This document shows, piece after piece, positions 45,006 through 55,051 of a stretch of DNA of 64,000 bases (positions are counted from its first letter, which is position 1; every line of letters starts with the position of its first letter). This stretch comes from an uncultured Mollicutes bacterium (GTDB lineage: Bacteria; Bacillota_I; Bacilli_A; RFN20; CAG-826), in NCBI GenBank assembly GCA_900545015.1, contig UQXJ01000006.1, forward strand, positions 1 through 64,000. The letters run 5' to 3'. The notes below the pieces were generated by a model. That model did no database searches. It was not told where the DNA came from and worked only from the letters and a program-made list of their open reading frames with translations. The translations under genes and the position numbers were made by a program.

Positions 45006-45618
45006 TTTTACTAAATTCGCATCCACAATAATCTTGTCGATATATTTCTTCTAATTTCGAAATTTCAACACCAAGATCTTGCCCATCATTCTTCTTAAAA
45101 TCTGTATAAATAAATTCTATATCTTTAAAATCTTTTTCAAGTATTTTCCCTATTTCATTTAAATAATTAGTATCTTTATTTCGTGAAATACTCATAACAG
45201 TTGAAACACAATGAATGTTATTGCTTCTAGCATAAAGAAATAATCTTTTCATTCTTTTATAAATGCAAATCTTACAGCGATGCATTCCTTCTTTTTCATC
45301 TTTATAAGGAATTAAATCCATTTTAAAGCTTTCGTAGTCATATTCATCAACTATAACTTCAATATCAGCATTAAAAGTTTTATTAACAAATTCAACATGT
45401 TTTTTTAAAGCATTAAGTCTTCTATTAAATTCTTCATAAGGATAAATATTTGAATTTGTAAAAAATATTTTTATTTTAAAAAGATCAACAATAGAAATTA
45501 ATGGATAAATTGAGCACGCACCACAACATACATGAAATAATAAAATTGGTCTTTTATTGTCACCTCTATTTATTTCCATAAGTTGCTCAATATATTTTTT
45601 GTAATACTCGTTTCCCAT
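44995..45618 (-). CDS. queH: Epoxyqueuosine reductase QueH
   Basis: 207 residues. It reduces epoxyqueuosine in tRNA to queuosine, the last step of the pathway. All cysteine motifs of the QueH (DUF208) family are present: HVCCGACS near residue 29-36, HRCKICIYKRM near 120, and YCGCEFS near the end. QueH replaces the unrelated cobalamin-dependent QueG. queA, tgt and queT, the rest of the route, lie 1.3-4 kb away on the same strand. Confidence 0.93.
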   Translation of the reverse strand: MGNEYYKKYIEQLMEINRGDNKRPILLFHVCCGACSIYPLISIVDLFKIKIFFTNSNIYPYEEFNRRLNALKKHVEFVNKTFNADIEVIVDEYDYESFKMDLIPYKDEKEGMHRCKICIYKRMKRLFLYARSNNIHCVSTVMSISRNKDTNYLNEIGKILEKDFKDIEFIYTDFKKNDGQDLGVEISKLEEIYRQDYCGCEFSKINQ

Positions 45619-45670
45619 AATTCAATCTTTCGTTTCGCTTTTAATAATTTTACTTTTATATAATTTACGA

Positions 45671-45676
45671 TACAAT
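45671..45676 (+). promoter_or_regulatory. -10 box of the GT2 gene
   Basis: TACAAT 6 nt before the ATG at 45683, with TTTACT at 45649-45654 as a possible -35. No Shine-Dalgarno sequence. Confidence 0.45.
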
Positions 45677-45682
45677 ATCAAT

Positions 45683-46966
45683 ATGGAATTAACTTCTATC
45701 ATATTAATATCTTACGGAGTTCTTTTAGGACTATTTTTAATAAATTTTATAGCACATTCTTACTACATAAAATTCTTAAAAGTTCGTAAAACTCCACTAA
45801 AAACCTTGCAAAACTCAACTATTTTAAATAAATTCATTGTTTTAATACCTGCAAGATATGAATCTAAAGTTATTGAAAATTTATTAAAAAGTTTAAAGGA
45901 ACAAACTTATAATAGTAGTTTTTTTGATGTCTACATAATCACCGAAAGTGAAAAAGATAAGACTAATTCATTAGCTTTAAAATATGGTTATCATTATATT
46001 TTAAGAGACAAAATCAGAAACAGAAAAACTAAAGGCTATGCTCTTGAAGATGGCTATAACTATTTAAAAAATAATGACATTTCTTTTGATGCACTCATCA
46101 TTTTAGATGCTGATAATGTCATTGATTCTAATTATCTTTATGAGATGAATATCCTAAAAAATGATGGATATGACATTGGAGTTGGATATAGAAAATCAAC
46201 AAATGCAAATAAAAATCTAATTAGTGCTTCTAGTTCGTTGCTTTTTACTTATCAATCGTTATTTGTTAATCATTGTAGAACCAATTTATTTAAGAAATTT
46301 GCTATTTCTGGAACAGGATATTTTATAAGTAACAACGTTTTAAAGTTAAGTAATGGATGGATTTGGACTGGGCTAACTGAAGACGTTGAATTGACTCGTT
46401 TTGCTTACGCTAATAATATAAATATGGGCTTTAATGAAAATGCTATTTTTTATGATGAACAACCAATAGATTATAAAACAATGCATAAACAACATGTACG
46501 TTGGGTTTGGGGGTATTATAATAAAGATAGGCACATTGAGTATAAGCAAATTCACGATAATTCAGTGAAAAACCTTGCAAAACACGAATATCTTCATGCA
46601 ATGAACCTATTTATATACTCTGAAGCTATCAATGTTTTGCATATTGTTTTTAGTATAATCATGACTCTTTATTCATTTATTTTGGGTTATCATCATAATG
46701 CTTTAATCTATTTTATTTTGATTTTTATCGATATTTTACTCATTCTTTTGTTCTGTAATTTAGTAACTTTATTTGAAATTTTAGTAACAAAAAATGACTT
46801 TAAGATTAGTAAATTACTAAAGTTTAAAGTCATTAATTTAGGGTTTGTTTTTTGGTTTGATTTTCTCTTTGCTTATCTAGATGGATTTTTTCATAAATCA
46901 AAAAGAAAGAAATGGGAAAAAATCAAACATAAAGGTGAAATAATTGAAGAAGAATCTATTGAATAA
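45683..46966 (+). CDS. Membrane glycosyltransferase, family 2
   Basis: 427 residues. One N-terminal membrane helix (about 5-27), a GT-A domain with PARYES, a metal-binding DAD in ILDADN, the acceptor-site TED in GLTEDVELT and the processive-type QHVRW (residues about 275), then two C-terminal helices (about 315-365). This layout is that of cellulose/hyaluronan-synthase-like or lipid-linked glycosyltransferases. Two copies of the dispersed repeat lie in frame inside it, coding for KTLQNSTIL (about 40-48) and KNLAKHEY (about 296-303). It converges with queA, overlapping by 11 nt. Confidence 0.88.
   Translation: MELTSIILISYGVLLGLFLINFIAHSYYIKFLKVRKTPLKTLQNSTILNKFIVLIPARYESKVIENLLKSLKEQTYNSSFFDVYIITESEKDKTNSLALKYGYHYILRDKIRNRKTKGYALEDGYNYLKNNDISFDALIILDADNVIDSNYLYEMNILKNDGYDIGVGYRKSTNANKNLISASSSLLFTYQSLFVNHCRTNLFKKFAISGTGYFISNNVLKLSNGWIWTGLTEDVELTRFAYANNINMGFNENAIFYDEQPIDYKTMHKQHVRWVWGYYNKDRHIEYKQIHDNSVKNLAKHEYLHAMNLFIYSEAINVLHIVFSIIMTLYSFILGYHHNALIYFILIFIDILLILLFCNLVTLFEILVTKNDFKISKLLKFKVINLGFVFWFDFLFAYLDGFFHKSKRKKWEKIKHKGEIIEEESIE
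45796..45825 (+). repeat. Dispersed short repeat, copy B (in coding sequence)
   Basis: ACTAAAAACCTTGCAAAACTC then AACTATTTT matches the intergenic copy at 9518-9548 at all but about two positions. It is read in frame in the GT2 gene, just after its first membrane helix. Confidence 0.65.
46565..46594 (+). repeat. Dispersed short repeat, copy C (in coding sequence)
   Basis: GTGAAAAACCTTGCAAAACAC then GAATATCTT; about 19 of 22 core positions agree with copy A, and the GTGAAAAA start agrees with copy D. It lies in the same gene and orientation as copy B, 770 bp away. Confidence 0.5.
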
Positions 46967-47981
46967 ACATTGAATCACCAAATGAGAAAAATCTATATTT
47001 ATTCTCAACAGCATGTTTATAACATTCAAGTGTAAATTCTCTTCCCATAAAAGCACTTACAAGCATAACAAGTGTTGATTTTGGTAAGTGGAAATTTGTA
47101 ATTAAGCAATCAATTGCTTTATATTCATATCCTGGAGAAATGAAGATACTTGTTGAAGTTTTTTCTTCTTTAAATTCATTAAAATGAGAGTAATTCGATT
47201 CAAGAGTTCTTACAGATGTTGTACCAACTGCAATAATTCTTCTACCTTCTCTTTTTGCTTTATTTAAAGTCTCTGCTGCTTCTTTTGTAACTTCATAAGT
47301 TTCACTATGCATTACGTGATCTTTAGTATCTTGAACTTTTACTGGTCTAAATGTTCCAAGTCCAATATTTAAAGTAATATCAACAATTTCAACACCTTTA
47401 TCAGTGCATTTTTTTAAAAGTTCAGGAGTAAAATGGAATCCAGCAGTTGGAGCTGCAGCACTTCCTTCTACTTTTGCATAAACTGTTTGATAATCATCAT
47501 TATTTTCACAAGCTTTATGAATATAAGGAGGGAGAGGCATTGAACCAATTTTGTCAAGTTCTTCAAGGAAAATTCCTTTATAAGAAAATTTGATTAAACG
47601 AATTCCTTCATCTTTTACTTCAACACATTTTCCAATTAAAATATCATCTTTAAAATGTAAAATTGTATCAAGTTTTATTGCTCTTGCGTTTCCACAAAGG
47701 CATTCCCAAGTGTCATTTCCTTTATCTTTTAATAACAAAACTTCAACGTGAGCACCTGTTTTATCTTTAGTTGCAAAAAGTCTAGCAGGAATAACTTTAG
47801 TATTGTTTCTAACAAGAACATCTCCTGGTTTTAAATAATCTATAATATCTTTAAAAATTTTATCTTCGTATGTTTTATTTTTTCTATCGACTACAAGCAT
47901 TTTACAGTTGTCTCTAATTTTAGATGGTTCTTGTGCGATTAATTCTTCAGGTAAATAATAATCAAATAAATTTATATCCAT
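46956..47981 (-). CDS. queA: S-adenosylmethionine:tRNA ribosyltransferase-isomerase
   Basis: 341 residues. It turns preQ1 in tRNA into epoxyqueuosine with SAM. Family blocks are FDYYLPEELIAQEPS, GDVLVRNNTKVIPARLF, EGSAAAPTAGFHFT, LNIGLGTFRPVKV and CLITNFHLPKSTLVMLVSAF. An AAGGAG ribosome binding site precedes the ATG. It lies downstream of tgt but is separated by a terminator. Confidence 0.96.
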   Translation of the reverse strand: MDINLFDYYLPEELIAQEPSKIRDNCKMLVVDRKNKTYEDKIFKDIIDYLKPGDVLVRNNTKVIPARLFATKDKTGAHVEVLLLKDKGNDTWECLCGNARAIKLDTILHFKDDILIGKCVEVKDEGIRLIKFSYKGIFLEELDKIGSMPLPPYIHKACENNDDYQTVYAKVEGSAAAPTAGFHFTPELLKKCTDKGVEIVDITLNIGLGTFRPVKVQDTKDHVMHSETYEVTKEAAETLNKAKREGRRIIAVGTTSVRTLESNYSHFNEFKEEKTSTSIFISPGYEYKAIDCLITNFHLPKSTLVMLVSAFMGREFTLECYKHAVENKYRFFSFGDSMFIQ

Positions 47982-48059
47982 ACTTTTCTCCTTGTCTTGT
48001 CAAATGAACATTATAATCATATTTTTATCACCTTTCTAGGTTTAAAAATTTTTCATTTA

Positions 48060-48100
48060 AAATAAAAAATGCTTTATAAGAAATTGATCTTTAAAGCATT
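48060..48100 (-). terminator. Terminator of queT-tgt
   Basis: The 9-bp inverted repeat AATGCTTTA (48068-48076)/TAAAGCATT (48092-48100) is followed on the minus strand by TTTTTATTTT, 20 bp after the tgt stop. Confidence 0.75.
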
Positions 48101-48120
48101 AATTAATAATGTTTTATTTA

Positions 48121-49260
<1,140 letters not shown>

Positions 49261-49854
49261 TTACCATTTATAATCTAAATTTCGATTCGCAAGAATCAAA
49301 TTATAAAAACCTTTACTTTTTTTAGTTAATATAAGGAATAAAGGATATCCAATGCATGTGATGCATACGAATTCCCCTAAAAATACAAATCCAAACATAA
49401 TCCAATAAGCAACAACTGTGTTATCGACACCATCGACGCCTATTCCTGCTAAAAATAATACAAAAGGAACAATAATCGCATTGATCAAAGATGGAATTAA
49501 GCTATTTAAGAATAAATTTTTAACAAATTTTGATAATAAAACCATCAAAATACAGCTAATTAATGTTGCAAGTGTTCCAAACAAGATATCAAACACACCA
49601 GCGACTGACATTAAATTTGCAAGTAAACATCCAATAGTTAGTCCAATTGTATAGCTTGGATTAAAGAAAACGAGTAAATTAAGCATCTCCGAAAATCTAA
49701 ATTGGGAGAAGCTATAACTTAGAGGTGCGCAAAGCATTGTAACAACAGCATATAAACATGCTATAAACGCATTTGCAACGACTGCTTGAACAGTCATGTG
49801 GGACTTAAACCATCCCATAAGTTTTGAATCTTTAGATTCGTCTAATTTGTTCAT
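49261..49854 (-). CDS. queT: Queuosine precursor ECF transporter S component QueT
   Basis: 197 residues with about six hydrophobic helices. The blocks SHMTVQAVVANAFIACLYAVVTML and FRFSEMLNLLVFFNPSYTIGLTIGCLLANL match the QueT (COG4708) family. With an ECF energising module encoded elsewhere it would import preQ1 or a related base. A preQ1-like leader precedes it and tgt follows, so both the substrate and regulation agree. Confidence 0.92.
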   Translation of the reverse strand: MNKLDESKDSKLMGWFKSHMTVQAVVANAFIACLYAVVTMLCAPLSYSFSQFRFSEMLNLLVFFNPSYTIGLTIGCLLANLMSVAGVFDILFGTLATLISCILMVLLSKFVKNLFLNSLIPSLINAIIVPFVLFLAGIGVDGVDNTVVAYWIMFGFVFLGEFVCITCIGYPLFLILTKKSKGFYNLILANRNLDYKW

Positions 49855-49925
49855 AAAAGAACCCCCTGTTAAATTTTACGTGTGGTTAGTCATGGGCAAG
49901 ACACACGAGTCGTCGATTATTCTAT
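49852..49925 (-). promoter_or_regulatory. Candidate preQ1 riboswitch in the queT leader
   Basis: On the minus strand the leader forms a hairpin CGTGTG/CACACG (about 49911-49906 with 49889-49884). Its loop (TCTTGCCCATGACTAAC) contains CCC that can pair with the GGGGG just before the ATG, across an A-rich linker (TAAAATTTAACA). Hairpin, A-rich tail and pseudoknot with the ribosome binding site is the architecture of preQ1 riboswitches that block translation, and queT is their usual target. The loop is longer than in class I, so the class is uncertain. A TAGAAT -10 box lies just upstream. Confidence 0.6.
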
Positions 49926-49966
49926 CAAATTAAGCAATCTAAAAAAAGAACTTATTTCTTTAATAT

Positions 49967-50305
49967 TTAATAACCGTATTGAGCTAAGTTGTTAAGAACC
50001 ATTATAACAATTGAAAGTATAACTCCAACAACAGATAAGCAAATGCCGATTACATAAAGTTTTGTGTATTTTTTCTCTTTATCTTTACATAATCCTATAA
50101 TTCCAAATACTAATCCTAGCCAACCGCCTAAGGCACCAAAAACTACAGATAAAATGCCAAAAACTTTACAATTATCTGAACTCTTTTTAGCAGGTTTAGA
50201 TGATGATGAATCATAAACATCTGTTTCTTCGCATCTTGCACCACATGAAGGACAAAATTTTGCATCGTCTTCAATAGGTGCACCACAATATGAGCAATAT
50301 TTCAT
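49967..50305 (-). CDS. Zinc-ribbon membrane protein
   Basis: 112 residues. An N-terminal zinc ribbon (CSYCGAPIEDDAKFCPSCGA, four cysteines) is followed by a serine/lysine linker and two membrane helices (about 50-70 and 85-105) resembling DUF4190-type domains. An AGGAGAATTC ribosome binding site precedes the ATG. The function of such proteins is unknown. Confidence 0.82.
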   Translation of the reverse strand: MKYCSYCGAPIEDDAKFCPSCGARCEETDVYDSSSSKPAKKSSDNCKVFGILSVVFGALGGWLGLVFGIIGLCKDKEKKYTKLYVIGICLSVVGVILSIVIMVLNNLAQYGY

Positions 50306-50463
50306 AAGAATTCTCCTTTTTTTTTCATATTTTATATAAATTTTATCATTTTTATATGAACATTATTAGAGAATAATGAGCAAATTAATAAACTATGCAT
50401 TTTATGTAGTTAAATTAGTTAACTTATGTCATTTTTCAGTTCATGATCAGCTATTAGTTTATA

Positions 50464-50499
50464 ATAGTTTATAGCTTTCAATATGCTATAATAAACTAT
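50464..50499 (+). promoter_or_regulatory. Promoter with overlapping inverted repeat, ABC exporter operon
   Basis: An extended -10 box TGCTATAAT (50484-50492) lies 5 nt before the ATG at 50498, with no Shine-Dalgarno sequence. Arms ATAGTTTATAGC (50464-50475) and GCTATAATAAACTAT (50485-50499) form an imperfect inverted repeat covering the -10 box and start codon. It could be an operator, but no GntR-type regulator gene is next to this exporter. Confidence 0.5.
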
Positions 50500-51379
50500 G
50501 CTAAAAATTACAAATTTAACAAAAAAATTCGATCAAAAAGAAGTTTTAAAAGATGTCTCACTCGCAATAAATGAAGGAGATATTTTTGGGCTTGTTGGTA
50601 TTAATGGAGCAGGTAAGTCAACACTTTTACGCACGATTTGCGGTGTTTTTGAGAAAAATTCAGGTGAAATTGAGTTATTCGGTAAGCCAATAGAAGACTA
50701 TAAACTTAAAAATAATAGCATATTCTTTTTAAGTGATGACTTATATGTTCCTCGATACTACAACTACAAAAATTTGCTTAAATTTTATTCTACTTTTTAT
50801 GAAATTAACGAGAAAAGATTTGAAGCAATTATACGTGATTTAAAACTAGACATTCGAGGTAATATTTCTACTTTTTCTAAAGGGATGAAACGTCAACTTT
50901 TCATTGCTTTAGTTTTATCGATGAAATTAAAATTATTGATGCTTGATGAAGCTTTTGATGGTCTTGATCCACTTGCTAGGTTAGTTTTTAAAAAGTATTT
51001 ATTAATAGCAAATAAAGAAAATAATCTTATTACAATTGTTACAAGTCATGATTTAAAAGAACTTCAAAATATTTGTACAACTTTTGCTATTTTGGATGGT
51101 GGAACAATTGTTTTAAATGAAGTTCTAAGTAAAGAAACTAGTGATGTAATTAAATATCAACTCGCATTTAATGAAGATAAAACTATAGATGATTTTAAAG
51201 ACTTCAACGTTATTGATTTTAGTAAAGAAGGTAGAGTTATTAAAATCGTTATAAAAGGAAATTCTAATGAAGTTATGAAAAAATTAAATTCATTAAATCC
51301 AATATTACTTGAAAAGCTTGACCTTAATTTTGAAGAATTCTTCATGTATGAAGCAAAAGAAAGGGGATATATCAAATGA
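50498..51379 (+). CDS. ABC transporter ATP-binding protein (YtrB-like)
   Basis: 293 residues. Walker A GINGAGKSTLL (about 36-46), Q-loop region FFLSDDLYVPRY, signature FSKGMKRQL (degenerate LSGGQ, as in YtrB/BcrA-type exporters), Walker B LLMLDEAFDGLD and the switch histidine in TSHD. It overlaps the permease gene by 4 nt. Probably an exporter for a peptide, lipid or antibiotic; the substrate is unknown. Confidence 0.92.
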   Translation: MLKITNLTKKFDQKEVLKDVSLAINEGDIFGLVGINGAGKSTLLRTICGVFEKNSGEIELFGKPIEDYKLKNNSIFFLSDDLYVPRYYNYKNLLKFYSTFYEINEKRFEAIIRDLKLDIRGNISTFSKGMKRQLFIALVLSMKLKLLMLDEAFDGLDPLARLVFKKYLLIANKENNLITIVTSHDLKELQNICTTFAILDGGTIVLNEVLSKETSDVIKYQLAFNEDKTIDDFKDFNVIDFSKEGRVIKIVIKGNSNEVMKKLNSLNPILLEKLDLNFEEFFMYEAKERGYIK

Positions 51380-52479
51380 TAAATTTTAAATATTTCAAAA
51401 CTTATTTTAAAGAATCCTTATTCTTTTTGCTCTTTATATCTTTAACATTAATTTTTCTTTTTGTTATTCCTATTTTTACAATTTATATCAATGAAGATTA
51501 CATCATGAGTTGGCCTAAAGACATGATGCCAAACTTTTTTACGCTTTCAATCTTAATTATTATAATAACTTTTGTAAGTTCAATTTATCTTGTTTCTTAT
51601 AAGACTAAAATTAGAAAACTAGACATTTATTATTCACTTCCTATATCAAAAAGATCGTTTTTTAACACTCGTGCACTTGTAATTTTTGTAGATTTAATAA
51701 TTGCTGTCACACTTGCTTTTATTTTAGGCACAATAGTGTTCTCATTTAAGTTAATTGGGATTAATAATCCTTATAATTTTATACAACTGATACCATTTTA
51801 TTTTTCAATAATCGGTTCTATTATTCCTTTATATATATTTTCAATAACATGTTCTTTCTTTGGCTCATCACTTGTAGATAGTTCAATATTTTTAGCTTCA
51901 TACACCTTTATTCCTACTTTAATTTTTAAGCAAATTTATTTTTATTTAAGCAACAATTATTCGCACTCAATGTATGCTGGCGAGTCACTCACACCTTATT
52001 TTACTTTACGTTATGTTTCAAATAAATTCGAAGATAAATTCTGTGGAATTAAACAACCAGCTGGTGCAACTAATTTTGACATTTATCCAATAATTGTTTT
52101 TATAATTTTATCGATTATTTTATTCGTTTTATTTGAAATATTTATAATTGAAAAAGACACAGCAGAAAATTTAAACGGATCAAGAAAAGTTTTATATGGG
52201 TTTAAAGTTATTATTCCTTTAGATATTTTAGGAACAGTCGCTTTATTTTCATCTATTTTAGGAAGTTATATAGTAAAATTTGGCGGCTTTATAATTTGTT
52301 TTATTTCCACCATAGTCGTTTTTTTCTCTTTATATTTCATTTCAAAGAAATCATTCAAAATACAAAAAGATATCATTCCACTAGCTATAATTTCATTTAG
52401 TTTAGCTTACTTATTCTTAATTATTTATCCAATTAATTCAAGTTTATATCCAAATAAAAAAGACCAAATTTTACCATAA
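51376..52479 (+). CDS. ABC transporter permease (ABC-2 type)
   Basis: 367 residues with about eight hydrophobic helices (first at about 15-35, last near 340-360) and the cytoplasmic segment KLDIYYSLPISKRSFFNTR typical of ABC-2 permeases. The ATPase overlaps it upstream. No other gene follows in the operon. Confidence 0.87.
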   Translation: MINFKYFKTYFKESLFFLLFISLTLIFLFVIPIFTIYINEDYIMSWPKDMMPNFFTLSILIIIITFVSSIYLVSYKTKIRKLDIYYSLPISKRSFFNTRALVIFVDLIIAVTLAFILGTIVFSFKLIGINNPYNFIQLIPFYFSIIGSIIPLYIFSITCSFFGSSLVDSSIFLASYTFIPTLIFKQIYFYLSNNYSHSMYAGESLTPYFTLRYVSNKFEDKFCGIKQPAGATNFDIYPIIVFIILSIILFVLFEIFIIEKDTAENLNGSRKVLYGFKVIIPLDILGTVALFSSILGSYIVKFGGFIICFISTIVVFFSLYFISKKSFKIQKDIIPLAIISFSLAYLFLIIYPINSSLYPNKKDQILP

Positions 52480-52517
52480 ATTTTATTTTCGAATTAGTTA
52501 TTTAATATTTTTAATTT

Positions 52518-52565
52518 CAAAAATAAAAGCACGCTAGTGATTAATCTTTTTTCACTAAACGTGCT
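52518..52565 (-). terminator. Terminator after manA
   Basis: The imperfect stem AGCACGCTAGTGA/TCACTAAACGTGCT (52528-52540 with 52552-52565) is followed on the minus strand by TTTTATTTTT. It may also stop the convergent permease transcript, but the T tract on that side is poor. Confidence 0.75.
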
Positions 52566-52604
52566 AAATTTCCTTAGGCTTTATAAATAAAATATCCTAT
52601 CAAT

Positions 52605-52637
52605 AGTGAAAAAGCTTGCAAATCTCAACTATTTTTA
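52605..52637 (+). repeat. Dispersed short repeat, copy D
   Basis: AGTGAAAAAGCTTGCAAATC then TCAACTATTTTTA. The last TTA is the manA stop codon read on the other strand, so manA ends exactly at this element. It shares TCAACTATTTT with copy B and GTGAAAAA with copy C. Confidence 0.6.
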
Positions 52638-53393
52638 GTTTATAATCAAGAATGTTCTATATGTTTTTTTATAAATTTCAAAATAAAATTTATCATATTC
52701 TTTGATTTTTACTACGTATTTATTTATTTCTTCTTTAACTTGATATTTATCTAAATCATACTTATCATCAAAGCTTCCATAAATCATATTCATAGAATCT
52801 TCAATGTGAAGTTCTCTTTTTGGTACTCTATTATAATCATATAATCTATAAGTCACATCAAGAGGATCTTGAACTTCTAAAAAGAAAGAATTCTTTAAAA
52901 TCGCATGAACTGTACCAGGTACAATTTTAATTAAATCATGTGGTTTTATATCTCTATAAATCAAATATTTTTCAATTGTTCCGTTTTTAATAGAAGCTAA
53001 TAATTTGTCTTTATCAACTTCTTTTAAACCAGCAATAACTTTGTCATTTTTTGTTTCATCAAGCACATACCAGCACTCATATTTTCCGTTTGGATAGCCT
53101 TTTTTAAGTGCATAAGTATTATTAGGATGGAGTTGAATTGAAAGGTCACTACTAGAATCAATTAATTTAATTAAAACTGGGAATTGCTCGCCTCTTTTTA
53201 GTCCTAAACTCTCATAATTTTCATTAACGAAATCAGATAATTTAGTTCCATCAAGCAGAATAGATTCTTTATTTTTAATAGAAGAAACAATCCAGGCTTC
53301 TCCTGGATTGTTCTTCAAATCAAAGATACGTTTTAAGTTTTGCCCAGCCCAAGGTTTTTCTTCAAAATAAGGGATTAATTCAAAACTTTTCAT
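52635..53393 (-). CDS. manA: Mannose-6-phosphate isomerase, C-terminally short
   Basis: 252 residues against about 315 in Bacillus ManA. It interconverts mannose-6-phosphate and fructose-6-phosphate. The metal ligands are intact: LSIQLHPNN, KYECWYVLD and PGTVHAILKNSFFLEVQ. The C-terminal cupin strands are cut short after KFYFEIYKK, and the stop codon comes from a dispersed repeat copy. Activity may survive because the metal site is complete. It starts 4 nt after the ABC ATPase stop with no Shine-Dalgarno sequence, so it is coupled to the transporter operon. Confidence 0.88.
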   Translation of the reverse strand: MKSFELIPYFEEKPWAGQNLKRIFDLKNNPGEAWIVSSIKNKESILLDGTKLSDFVNENYESLGLKRGEQFPVLIKLIDSSSDLSIQLHPNNTYALKKGYPNGKYECWYVLDETKNDKVIAGLKEVDKDKLLASIKNGTIEKYLIYRDIKPHDLIKIVPGTVHAILKNSFFLEVQDPLDVTYRLYDYNRVPKRELHIEDSMNMIYGSFDDKYDLDKYQVKEEINKYVVKIKEYDKFYFEIYKKTYRTFLIIN

Positions 53394-53397
53394 ATTT

Positions 53398-55047
53398 TTA
53401 ATCTATTTTAAGTGTTCCTAAAGCAATTAACTTTTGAGATTTTCTATCAAATAAAGCAATTTCTTTTCCTACGAAGTTAAGATGTGCTTTTGCTCCAATC
53501 TTATAGTCAACGCCACCAAAGATAACGCTTGTAAGAATATATTTTCCAACTCTTAATTTAACTGTTGTTTCCATACCAGCTGGTAATGCAGCATAAATTT
53601 CGCCTTCAACTTTTCCATCATCATCAATTCTAATGAATTCAGGTCTAATACCGATTACATATTCATCATCAGTAATATCTTTTTCGTCTTTGCTGTCTTC
53701 TACGCCACTAACTGTGTTGATATGATAGTTAAATTTCTTATCAGAATTAACTTTTTCGACATATTTTTTATCTTTATGTAGTTCTTCAAGAAGTTCTGTA
53801 GTTTTCTTTTCTTCAGCTGCGACTTCTTCTTTAAATTTCTCTAAATCAACATATGTTGAAGGAACAAAAGTTGCATTAATATTTTCGAAAAGTTTTAACT
53901 TAATTTCTTTTCCTTCTTGTTTAGCTTTAACGTTTAATAAATTAATTGCTGGATTTCCAACGAAGTCTGCTACAAACAAGTTATTTGGTTTTTTATAAAC
54001 ATCTAATGGGGCATCATATTGTTGTAATACACCATTATTGATTAAACAAATCTTTGTAGCTAAAGTCATAGCTTCAAGTTGATCATGAGTAACGTAAATA
54101 AATGTAGAATTTGTTTCAAGGTGTAAACGTTTAAGTTCGCTTCTCATTTCTAAACGTAATTTAGCATCAAGGTTTGAAAGAGGCTCATCCATGAACAATA
54201 CTTTTGGTCCAGGTGCAAGTGTACGTGCGATAGCAACTCTTTGTTGTTGTCCACCACTTAATTCACTTGGATATCTATCCATAAATTCACCAATTTTAAC
54301 AACTCTAGAAACATGTCTTACTTTAAGATCGATCTCTTCTTTTGTTAAATGTCTTTTTTTAGTAACAACTTCGCCATTTTTAACGAGTTCATATTTGTCA
54401 TTAACTTCGAAATCTTTATTTTCAATTTCAGTTAATTTCTTTTCAGCAATTTCTTTATATTCATGTGATTTAGCTTCACATTGCTTAGTTAAATCAGGAG
54501 CATTAATCTTATTTTTAACAAATTCAAATATTACTTTTGCTGAATATATTGAAATTTGAAAGGTATCAACAATTGCTAGAAGTGATTTTTCTTCATTAAG
54601 CTTATGATTTTTTTCTCTAAATCCTTCAATTGCTCTTTTAATTTCTTCTGCTTGAGTGAAAACATTAGATATTCTTTCAGCAACCTTGACTTCTTCAGCA
54701 TAAACTGGCATTTCTTCATGAATGTTTTGAAGACCGAAAATTATGTTTTTATAAACTGTCATATGTGGCCATAAAGCATAATTTTGGAATAAGAAACCAA
54801 CTCTTCTTTTACTAGCTGGAATATTTACACCTGTTTCACTATCGAAAACAGTTTCTCCATTGATTGTGATTTTTCCTGATGTAGGAGTTTCAAGTCCTGC
54901 GATCATTCTTAAAGTTGTTGTCTTACCACATCCTGATGGACCAAGTAAAGTAATAAATGATCTATCATCAATTGTAAGATTTAAATTATCAACGGCATAA
55001 AAATCGCCATATCTTTTTGTAACATTAGTTAAAATAATTTCTGGCAT
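53398..55047 (-). CDS. ABC importer ATPase with large helical insertion
   Basis: 549 residues; related MalK/FbpC-type ATPases have about 350-370. Walker A GPSGCGKTTT (36-45), Q-loop FQNYALWPH (Q88), signature LSGGQQQR (263-270), Walker B LFMDEP and TOBE-like strands at the end are all present. The Q-loop-to-signature distance is about 175 residues, not about 50, owing to an insertion of about 120 residues (110-235) rich in helices and charge. A second lysine/glutamate-rich insertion lies in the C-terminal domain (about 415-460). It energises the fused permease encoded upstream. Confidence 0.92.
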   Translation of the reverse strand: MPEIILTNVTKRYGDFYAVDNLNLTIDDRSFITLLGPSGCGKTTTLRMIAGLETPTSGKITINGETVFDSETGVNIPASKRRVGFLFQNYALWPHMTVYKNIIFGLQNIHEEMPVYAEEVKVAERISNVFTQAEEIKRAIEGFREKNHKLNEEKSLLAIVDTFQISIYSAKVIFEFVKNKINAPDLTKQCEAKSHEYKEIAEKKLTEIENKDFEVNDKYELVKNGEVVTKKRHLTKEEIDLKVRHVSRVVKIGEFMDRYPSELSGGQQQRVAIARTLAPGPKVLFMDEPLSNLDAKLRLEMRSELKRLHLETNSTFIYVTHDQLEAMTLATKICLINNGVLQQYDAPLDVYKKPNNLFVADFVGNPAINLLNVKAKQEGKEIKLKLFENINATFVPSTYVDLEKFKEEVAAEEKKTTELLEELHKDKKYVEKVNSDKKFNYHINTVSGVEDSKDEKDITDDEYVIGIRPEFIRIDDDGKVEGEIYAALPAGMETTVKLRVGKYILTSVIFGGVDYKIGAKAHLNFVGKEIALFDRKSQKLIALGTLKID

Positions 55048-55051
55048 AACA

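Noticed and set aside
47998..48003. TTGACA upstream of queA as a -35 box
   Set aside because: It is 17 bp from the ATG and no -10 box can follow; it is chance sequence next to the ribosome binding site.
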